Shown here: positions 58,338-64,000 of the stretch, one piece after another | Position numbering within the stretch: the first letter of the stretch is position 1 | How the letters are laid out: each line of letters begins with the position of its first letter | Assembly: GCF_037094685.1 (NCBI RefSeq) | Contig: NZ_CP146614.1 | Location: 5,704,001-5,768,000 of the forward strand | DNA from: Massilia sp. METH4 | GTDB taxonomy: Bacteria; Pseudomonadota; Gammaproteobacteria; Burkholderiales; Burkholderiaceae_D | Length of the DNA stretch: 64,000 nucleotides | Direction of reading: 5' to 3' | Position numbers and translations under genes: made by a program | The notes under the pieces: model-generated | What the model was told of the DNA's origin: nothing | The model's database searches: none | Seen by the model: only the letters and a program-made list of their open reading frames with translations

Positions 58338-59461
58338 GGCGCTGTTCGCGGACGCTAGGCTTTCCCGTAATCACGGAACTTCTGAATCCGGTCGCTGTCA
58401 GTAGCGGCCTGAGCCTTGCTTGCCCGGCGCCACCCCGACGGCCAGCCAGTGCGACGGCGTGGTGGGCGCGCCAGCGTCCAGCACGCGTTGCCAGCCGGTG
58501 TAATTGGCCAGGTAGCGGCTGGCTACACCGTTGAACCGGCGCAGCCATGTCTTAAAGCGGCTATGCCAGCCGTTAACATTTTGAATGTGGATGGCCTCTC
58601 GAACCCTCTCGCCGCGCTGCACGTTGACTGATTCGTGCGTGATGCCGGCCTGCCGCGCGAACGCCTGGTAGGCAATGGCGCCATCGCTGATGAGAATGAC
58701 GTCCCGCGCCATTACGGGCAACAGGTGCTTGGCCAGTTGCCCCGCGCTGACCGGTCCGCGCCCGGTCACGAAGTCGTACGTGAGCTTGTTGCGGTCGCGG
58801 GCGACGAGAATGCAGTCGAGCTCGCGGCTGGTGCCGCGCCGGGTCGCCTTGCCGCCGCGCTTGCGGGCCGGGCGGTCCAAGTGGCGCGATCCCTTCTGCG
58901 ATTCCAAATGATAAGTTTCATCGGTCTCCACGACCGTTGACAATTCGGGGCGCCGCTCCCGCCGGACGGCGGCAATGAACCGGTGCCGCCATCGAAAACT
59001 GGTCGACTTCGCCACCGCCACGCGTTTGGCCGCCGTGCGCACTGTCGTTGATTCGATCAGGCATTGCAGGTACGCCAGCCATTTGTCGCGCCGCTTGAGG
59101 TGGGCCAGGGGCGTGCCGGTCAACGCGTTATAACTGCTCCGGCATCCCATGCACCGATAGCGTTGCAGGCCGTTGGCCTTGCCGCTGCGATGGCAATGAG
59201 AGCAGGCGCAATGCGGGCAAGGGGGTCTCCCCGCCGCCGCCTCGATCAGGGCGACGCACTGGCCAGGGTGTGTGACGGTGGCCAGGAATTCCCGCAAGGT
59301 CGCTACTTCTCCCGCTGCCAGCTGGAGCTGGGACAACGCCTTAAACACCACCCGGAAATCCGCAGTCCCCATTTCGGCCTCCTGATATGCATGAAGTAGC
59401 TCAACAGGAGATCAGACAGGGTTTCGCGGTGGAAGTTCCCCAAGCATTGGCGAACAGCGCC
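58338..59461. mobile_element. Complete IS1595-type insertion sequence
   Basis: A 1124-bp element bounded by GGCGCTGTTCGC (58338-58349) and its reverse complement GCGAACAGCGCC (59450-59461); similarity continues a few bases inward. Both sides have the direct repeat GAAAAAAAA (58329-58337 and 59462-59470), which contains the 8-bp target duplication typical of the family. It encodes one transposase on the minus strand. It inserted into the poly-A part of the intrinsic terminator of the glyoxylate operon's pyk. Intact ends and an intact gene suggest recent movement. Confidence 0.9.
58398..59372 (-). CDS. IS1595-family transposase (ISXO2-like)
   Basis: A 324-residue DDE transposase. The N-terminal zinc ribbon has four Cys pairs (CPHCACSHCHRSGKA, RYRCMGC), followed by a helix-turn-helix region and the ISXO2-like catalytic domain with VETDETY (first acid), ILISDGAIAY (second acid), and NVNGWHSRFKTWLRRFNGVA near the third acid. 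The frame is undamaged and the ends of the element are present, so it may be active. Confidence 0.93.
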   Translation of the reverse strand: MGTADFRVVFKALSQLQLAAGEVATLREFLATVTHPGQCVALIEAAAGRPPCPHCACSHCHRSGKANGLQRYRCMGCRSSYNALTGTPLAHLKRRDKWLAYLQCLIESTTVRTAAKRVAVAKSTSFRWRHRFIAAVRRERRPELSTVVETDETYHLESQKGSRHLDRPARKRGGKATRRGTSRELDCILVARDRNKLTYDFVTGRGPVSAGQLAKHLLPVMARDVILISDGAIAYQAFARQAGITHESVNVQRGERVREAIHIQNVNGWHSRFKTWLRRFNGVASRYLANYTGWQRVLDAGAPTTPSHWLAVGVAPGKQGSGRY

Positions 59462-59462
59462 G

Positions 59463-59491
59463 AAAAAAAAGGACAGGCCCCACGCCTGTCC
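59463..59491 (-). terminator. Intrinsic terminator of the glyoxylate/pyk operon
   Basis: On the minus strand GGACAGGC-GTGGG-GCCTGTCC is followed by eight T (59470-59463). It lies 30 bp after the pyk stop. The insertion sequence sits directly beside the T tract and left it functional. Confidence 0.85.
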
Positions 59492-59520
59492 TTTCTCCCC
59501 CATCTACAGCAAAAAACTCC

Positions 59521-60936
59521 TCACTCCACGCGCACCACGTGCAGCAGGTTGGTCTTTCCGGCCGATCCGGACGGATAGCCGGCGATCACCACCACGTCGT
59601 CGCCAAGCGTGGCAAGCCCACGTTTGATCGCGACGTTCGGCGCGTCGGCGATCATGCCGCCCAGCGTCGTCGCTTCGTCGAACTGCATCGGATGCACGCC
59701 CCAGGCCATGGCCAGCCGGCGGGCGATCGTCACGTGCGGCGTCAGCGCCAGGATCGGCGTGTTCGGCCGCTCGCGGCTGGCGCGCAGGCAGCTCGCACCG
59801 GACATCGTGTACGTCACCGTGGCGGCCGGGTTCAGCAAGCGGTCGACGCGGCGCAGCGCGCAGCAGATCGCATCGGCGGTCGTCGCGGTCGCGGGCGAGT
59901 GGCTCGCATCGAGGCCGCTGCGCCACAGCGGGTCCTGCTCCACTTCCGTGATCACATTGTCCATCACGGCCACCGCCTCGGTCGGGAACTGGCCGGACGC
60001 GGATTCGGCGGACAGCATCACCGCGTCGGCGCCCTGGTAGATCGCGGTCGCCACGTCGGAGACTTCGGCGCGCGTCGGCACCGGCGAGGCAATCATCGAT
60101 TCCAGCATCTGCGTCGCCACCACCACCGGTTTGCCGGCAGCCCGGGCAGCATGCACGATGCGGCGCTGCAGCACCGGCACCTGGTGCGCCGGGAGTTCCA
60201 CGCCCAGGTCGCCCCGTGCCACCATGATGCCGTCGGACTGGGCCACAATCCCTTCCAGCGCGTCGATCGCGGCCGGCTTTTCCAGCTTGGCCATGATCCA
60301 TGCCTTGTCGCCGACCAGCGCGCGGGCTTCCACCAGGTCTTCGGGACGCTGCACGAACGACAGCGCCACCCAGTCCACGCCCAGTTCCAGGCCGAAGGCC
60401 AGGTCGGCGCGGTCTTTCTCCGTGAGGGGAGAAATGGGCAGCACCACGCCCGGCACGTTCACGCCCTTGCGGTCGGACAGCACGCCGCCCGTCAGCACGG
60501 TCGTATCCGCGTGTTCGGGGCTGCACGCATCCACGCGCAGGCGCAGCTTGCCGTCGTCCAGCAGCAGGTCGGTGCCCGGCACCAGGGCGGCGAAGATTTC
60601 CGGGTGCGGCAGGCAGGCCCGCGCCGCATCGCCTTCGGCCGGATTCAGGTCGAGGCGGAATTTCTTTCCCTCGACGAGCTGCACCTTGCCGCCGGCGAGC
60701 CGGCCGATGCGCAGCTTCGGCCCTTGCAGGTCCATCAGGATGCCGATCGGGCGGCCGACTTCCTTTTCCACCTCGCGGATCGTGCGGTAACGCTCCGCGT
60801 GGTCGGCATGGCTGCCGTGGCTGAAGTTCAGGCGGAACACGTCGGCGCCGGCCTTGGCCAGCGCGTGAATCGATTGATACGTGGAGCTGGACGGCCCGAG
60901 GGTCGCCAGGATCCGTGAGCGGCGCTTGCGCAGCAT
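59521..60936 (-). CDS. pyk: Pyruvate kinase, glyoxylate-operon copy
   Basis: A 471-residue pyruvate kinase paralogous to the one at 18596-20014. It keeps RILATLGPSSS, FRLNFSHGSHADH, the active-site IMAKLEKPAAI with its catalytic Lys, MVARGDLGVELP and the C-terminal domain, which is somewhat diverged (SGASCLRASRERPNTPI). It is the last gene of gcl-hyi-glxR-ttuD-pyk, as in Pseudomonas-type operons. It takes PEP derived from glycerate to pyruvate. An intrinsic terminator follows. Confidence 0.93.
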   Translation of the reverse strand: MLRKRRSRILATLGPSSSTYQSIHALAKAGADVFRLNFSHGSHADHAERYRTIREVEKEVGRPIGILMDLQGPKLRIGRLAGGKVQLVEGKKFRLDLNPAEGDAARACLPHPEIFAALVPGTDLLLDDGKLRLRVDACSPEHADTTVLTGGVLSDRKGVNVPGVVLPISPLTEKDRADLAFGLELGVDWVALSFVQRPEDLVEARALVGDKAWIMAKLEKPAAIDALEGIVAQSDGIMVARGDLGVELPAHQVPVLQRRIVHAARAAGKPVVVATQMLESMIASPVPTRAEVSDVATAIYQGADAVMLSAESASGQFPTEAVAVMDNVITEVEQDPLWRSGLDASHSPATATTADAICCALRRVDRLLNPAATVTYTMSGASCLRASRERPNTPILALTPHVTIARRLAMAWGVHPMQFDEATTLGGMIADAPNVAIKRGLATLGDDVVVIAGYPSGSAGKTNLLHVVRVE

Positions 60937-60973
60937 GCGTTCTCCAAATGTTCTAGTTTTGATGCGGCAGAGA

Positions 60974-62236
60974 TCAGAGCAGCAGGATCGCCCGGAAATC
61001 GTTCACATTGGTGAGTGTGGGTCCGGTGATCAGTGCGTCGCCCAGCGCGCCGAAGAAACCGTGCCCGTCGTTGTTGTCCAGGCTGTCGCGCGGGCGGATG
61101 CCGTGCGCCCATGCCCGTGCCAGCGTGTCCGGGCCGATGAAGGCACCGGCCACTTCCTCGGCGCCGTCGACGCCGTCGGTGTCGGCCGCCACGGCATGCA
61201 GGTCCGGCGCGCCATCGAGCGCAACGGCGAGGGCCAGCAGGAATTCGACATTGCGCCCTCCCCGGCCTTTGCCGCGCACGGTCACGGTGGTTTCACCGCC
61301 GGACAGCAGCACGCACGGCGGCTTGATCGGCTGGCCATGACGCTGGACCTGCAAGGCGATACCGGCCATCACGCGCGCCACTTCTCGCGCCTCGCCCTCG
61401 ATGCTGTCGCCCAGGATCATCGGCGTCACGCCGGCGTCCAGCGCCACGGCGGCTGCCGCTTCCAGTGCCTGCTGCGGCGAGGCGATCATGTGGGTGGTGA
61501 CGTTTTCCAGGCGGCGGTCGCCCGGCTTGACCGTTTCGCCGTCGCCGGACTCCAGCAGGCGGCGCGCGCCGGCCGGCAGCTCGATGCCGTAGCGCTTGAC
61601 GATGGCCAGCGCATCGGCGCAGGTCGTCGCGTCGGCCACGGTCGGGCCGGAGGCGATGTCGGCCGGGTGGTCGCCCGGCACGTCGGAAATCAAGAGGTTG
61701 ACCACGCGCGCCGGATAGCAGGCCGCGGCCAGCCGGCCGCCCTTGATGGCGGACAGGTGACGGCGCACGCAGTTCATTTCGGTGATCGTGGCGCCCGAGG
61801 CCAGCAGCGCGCGGTTGATCGCCTGCTTGTCCTCCAGCGTCACGCCCTCGCCCGGAAGCGGAAGCAGCGAAGAGCCGCCGCCGGAGATCAGGCAGATCAC
61901 CAGGTCGTCGCTCGTGAGCCCCTGCACGGTTTGCAGGATGCGTTCGGCGGCCTGGCGGCCGGCGGCGTCCGGCACCGGATGCGCCGCCTCGAGGATCTCG
62001 ATGCGCTCACATGGCACGGCATAGCCGTAGCGCGTGACGACGACGCCCTCGATCGGCCCCTTCCAGTGCTGTTCCAGCGCCTGGGCCATGGCCGCCGACG
62101 CCTTGCCGGCGCCGATGACGATCGTGCGGCCCTTCGGCGCGGGAGGCAGGTAGCGACCGATGGTCAGCGATGGCTGCGCCGCGTTCACCGCGGCGGTAAA
62201 CATGGCCTGCAGCAGTTCACGCGGCGCGCTGATCAT
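60974..62236 (-). CDS. ttuD: Glycerate 2-kinase / TtuD, copy 2
   Basis: A 420-residue GckA/MOFRL protein paralogous to 17295-18593. It has KGRTIVIGAGKASAAMAQALE, ICLISGGGSSLLPLPGEGVTLEDKQ, SGGETTVTVRGKGRGGRNVEF, ADTDGVDG and TNVNDFRAILLL. It converts glycerate to 2-phosphoglycerate. The ATG overlaps the stop of glxR by four bases. Both enzymes of this pair, ttuD and pyk, thus exist twice within 45 kb. Confidence 0.93.
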   Translation of the reverse strand: MISAPRELLQAMFTAAVNAAQPSLTIGRYLPPAPKGRTIVIGAGKASAAMAQALEQHWKGPIEGVVVTRYGYAVPCERIEILEAAHPVPDAAGRQAAERILQTVQGLTSDDLVICLISGGGSSLLPLPGEGVTLEDKQAINRALLASGATITEMNCVRRHLSAIKGGRLAAACYPARVVNLLISDVPGDHPADIASGPTVADATTCADALAIVKRYGIELPAGARRLLESGDGETVKPGDRRLENVTTHMIASPQQALEAAAAVALDAGVTPMILGDSIEGEAREVARVMAGIALQVQRHGQPIKPPCVLLSGGETTVTVRGKGRGGRNVEFLLALAVALDGAPDLHAVAADTDGVDGAEEVAGAFIGPDTLARAWAHGIRPRDSLDNNDGHGFFGALGDALITGPTLTNVNDFRAILLL

Positions 62237-63135
62237 TTCGAGTTCCCTGCCTGCTGGCCGATCTCGAAGTTCGCCATCACTTCCAGGGCCCGCACCATGG
62301 CGGAGTGGTCCCAGGCGCCGCCGTCGCGCGCTGCGCAGGCGTTGAACAGTTCCTGCGCGGTCGCGGTGTTCGGCAGCGACATGTTCAGCTGGCGCGCGGT
62401 GGTCAGGGCCAGGTTCAGGTCCTTGCGGTGCAGGTCGATGCGGAAGCCCGGATCGAAGGTGCGCTTGATCATGCGTTCGCCATGCACTTCCAGGATGCGC
62501 GAGGAAGCGAAGCCGCCCATCAGGGCTTCACGCACGCGTGCCGGATCGGCGCCGGCCTTGGCGGCCAGCAGCAGCGCCTCGCCCACGGCTTCGATGGTCA
62601 GCGCCACGATGATCTGGTTCGCCACCTTGGTGATCTGGCCGTCGCCGTTGCCGCCCACCAGCGTGATGTTCTTGCCCATCAGCTGGAACAGCGGCTTGAC
62701 GGTTTCGAACGCCTTCTCGCTGCCGCCCACCATGATCGTCAGCGAAGCGGCTTTCGCGCCCACTTCGCCGCCGGACACGGGCGCATCCAGGTATTCGCAG
62801 CCCAGCGCGTTGATGCGCCTGGCGAAATCCTTCGTGGCGACCGGCGAGATCGAGCTCATGTCGACCACGATCTTGCCGGCGGTCAGGCCCTTCGCCACGC
62901 CGTGTTCGCCGAACAGCACGTCTTCCACGTGCGGGGTATCCGGCACCATGACGAAGATGATGTCGGCGGCCTTGGCCACGTCGGTGCTGCAGGCTGCCAC
63001 GCTGGCGCCGGCTTCGATCAGGTTCGACGGGGTCGGGGTCTGCGAGTACGTGAACAGTTTATGGCCGTTGTCCGCCAGGTGTTTCGCCATCGGGGCGCCC
63101 ATGATGCCCAGGCCGATGAAACCGATATTTGCCAT
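62233..63135 (-). CDS. glxR: 2-hydroxy-3-oxopropionate (tartronate semialdehyde) reductase
   Basis: A 300-residue beta-hydroxyacid dehydrogenase. NAD-binding MANIGFIGLGIMGAPMAKHL at the start, substrate motif DAPVSGGEVGAKAASL, and the catalytic Lys region GGNGDGQITKVANQIIV are diagnostic. It reduces tartronate semialdehyde to D-glycerate. It follows hyi by 35 bp and overlaps ttuD. In a glucarate route it would also serve as GarR. Confidence 0.94.
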   Translation of the reverse strand: MANIGFIGLGIMGAPMAKHLADNGHKLFTYSQTPTPSNLIEAGASVAACSTDVAKAADIIFVMVPDTPHVEDVLFGEHGVAKGLTAGKIVVDMSSISPVATKDFARRINALGCEYLDAPVSGGEVGAKAASLTIMVGGSEKAFETVKPLFQLMGKNITLVGGNGDGQITKVANQIIVALTIEAVGEALLLAAKAGADPARVREALMGGFASSRILEVHGERMIKRTFDPGFRIDLHRKDLNLALTTARQLNMSLPNTATAQELFNACAARDGGAWDHSAMVRALEVMANFEIGQQAGNSK

Positions 63136-63170
63136 GATGTTCTCCTCTGTGTTCTCTTCAGTCGTGTGAA

Positions 63171-63947
63171 TTACTTAACGTTTTCCAGCCAGGCCAGGCC
63201 CTCGCGGGTATCGCCGGCAGGCTTGTACTCGCAGCCGATCCAGCCGTCGTAGCCGATCTTGTCGATGTGGCGGAACAGCCAGGCGTAGTTGATCTCGCCC
63301 GTACCCGGTTCGTTGCGGCCCGGGTTGTCCGCCACCTGGATGTGGCCGATGCGGCCCAGGTGCCGTGCCAGCGTGGCACCCAGCTCCCCTTCCGTGCGCT
63401 GGGCGTGGTACACGTCGTACTGCACGAACAGGTTGTCGGAACCCACTTCATCCAGCAGGCGCAGCGCCTGCTCCGTGCGGTTCAGGTAGAAGCCGGGGAT
63501 GTCGTAGGTGTTGATCGGCTCGACCAGCAGGCGGATGCCCGCTTCCTTCAGTTTCGCGGCGGCGTACGACAGGTTGTCCACCACGGTCCGGCGCAGGACT
63601 TCCTCCGAAACGCCGGCCGGCGCGATGCCGACCAGGCAGTTCACGGTGCGGCAGCGCAGCGCGGTGGCGTATTCGATCGCGCGGTCCACGCCTTCGCGGA
63701 ATTCCTGCACGCGGTCCGGGTGGCAAGCGATGCCACGCTCGCCTTTTTCCCAATTACCGGCCGGCAGGTTGTGCAACACCTGCGTGAGGCCGTGCTGTTC
63801 CAGCTGCGCCGCCAGTTCTTCCTTGGCGAACGGGTAAGGGAACAGGTACTCCACTCCCTTGAAGCCCGCGTCGGCCGCGGCCTTGAAGCGTTCCAGGAAG
63901 GGCAGCTCGTTGAAGAGCATGGTCAGGTTGGCTGCGAAACGTGGCAT
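63171..63947 (-). CDS. hyi: Hydroxypyruvate isomerase
   Basis: A 258-residue TIM-barrel isomerase that interconverts hydroxypyruvate and tartronate semialdehyde. It begins MPRFAANLTMLFNELPFLERFKAAADAGFKGVEYLFPY and has LVEPINTYDIPGFYLN (metal Glu), QYDVYHAQRTEGEL and IGHIQVADNPGRNEPGTGEINY, as in Hyi. It starts 12 bp after the gcl stop and precedes glxR. It links hydroxypyruvate from tartrate or serine routes to the glycerate branch. Confidence 0.94.
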   Translation of the reverse strand: MPRFAANLTMLFNELPFLERFKAAADAGFKGVEYLFPYPFAKEELAAQLEQHGLTQVLHNLPAGNWEKGERGIACHPDRVQEFREGVDRAIEYATALRCRTVNCLVGIAPAGVSEEVLRRTVVDNLSYAAAKLKEAGIRLLVEPINTYDIPGFYLNRTEQALRLLDEVGSDNLFVQYDVYHAQRTEGELGATLARHLGRIGHIQVADNPGRNEPGTGEINYAWLFRHIDKIGYDGWIGCEYKPAGDTREGLAWLENVK

Positions 63948-63959
63948 AACTTTCTCCTC

Positions 63960-64000
63960 TTATTTCAGGTTGCGCTTGGCAACGGCGGTCGGTGCGTCGC
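63960..64000 (-). CDS. gcl: Glyoxylate carboligase (C-terminal end only)
   Basis: Only the last 12 codons are inside the window: the minus strand reads DAPTAVAKRNLK and a TAA stop at 63962-63960. The DAPTA segment matches the C-terminus of Gcl proteins, and the position directly before hyi-glxR is the standard one. The enzyme joins two glyoxylate to tartronate semialdehyde and CO2 with thiamine diphosphate. The identity rests mainly on gene order. Confidence 0.7.
   Translation of the reverse strand, partial: DAPTAVAKRNLK

Noticed and set aside
1..64000. tRNA, rRNA, integrase or phage genes
   Set aside because: I looked for tRNA-like cloverleaf ends, rRNA stretches and phage-type proteins and saw none that I could support.

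Overview
The window is a GC-rich chromosomal segment. Its gene content and style point to a beta-proteobacterium of the Oxalobacteraceae (Massilia / Pseudoduganella / Duganella type): three PEP-CTERM sorted exported proteins, a TonB receptor, glycoside hydrolases with GPH and ACS-type transporters, many LysR regulators next to small catabolic operons, and dispersed GGTGTCGGACACC-type palindromes. This taxonomic call is inference from content, not from a database search. No rRNA, tRNA, CRISPR array, prophage or plasmid origin was seen.

Layout. 1-5.6 kb: start of a TonB receptor under a Fur/Zur-like palindrome, a hybrid histidine kinase and a secreted GH2 enzyme. 5.6-9.3 kb: an EmrAB-type efflux operon with its TetR regulator and a promoter that overlaps a candidate operator. 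9.3-12.8 kb: glutaryl-CoA dehydrogenase, a class III CoA-transferase and a divergent LysR. 13.6-20 kb: a tartrate (ttu) locus consisting of LysR, ttuC, a DctA-like carrier, ttuD and pyk. 21.3-25.1 kb: D-glucarate uptake and dehydration (gudD, gudP, LysR). 25.4-28.1 kb: a GPH sugar symporter plus GH43. 28.2-31.3 kb: a large PEP-CTERM beta-helix protein, a DUF1801 protein and an orphan SMI1/KNR4 protein. 31.5-33 kb: dmeR-DUF1289-dmeF metal efflux. 34.8-38.5 kb: a second GH2 and a second GH43. 38.6-45 kb: SDR, LysR, a split transketolase, an ACS-family MFS carrier and a porin. 45.1-53.4 kb: a complete-looking urate-to-allantoate degradation cluster (uacT, puuD, uraH, GntR regulator, puuE, a uraD-allC fusion, M20 hydrolase). 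53.5-58.3 kb: assorted small genes (bPH domain, PaiB-like, YciH, BLUF, GNAT, PEP-CTERM). 58.3-59.5 kb: a complete IS1595-type insertion sequence. 59.5-64 kb: the glyoxylate carboligase operon gcl-hyi-glxR-ttuD-pyk, with gcl running off the right edge.

How it fits together. Several loci feed the tartronate-semialdehyde/glycerate node. Purine breakdown can yield glyoxylate, which Gcl, Hyi and GlxR turn into glycerate. Tartrate is routed to glycerate or hydroxypyruvate by TtuC and TtuD, and glucarate catabolism commonly passes through tartronate semialdehyde. Two separate ttuD-pyk pairs (17.3-20.0 kb and 59.5-62.2 kb) carry glycerate through 2-phosphoglycerate and PEP to pyruvate.

The most interesting non-coding signal is a three-copy family of about 108 bp blocks (21033-21142, 21181-21288, 25305-25412, all read on the minus strand). 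Each has a conserved promoter-like block at constant spacing, an anti-Shine-Dalgarno sequence UCUCCUCC, a small hairpin, and an intrinsic terminator with exactly eight U. They look like an undescribed small-RNA family. A second structured element, 103 bp with 19-bp terminal inverted repeats, occurs twice with 101/103 identity. One copy fits exactly between the stop codons of two convergent genes.
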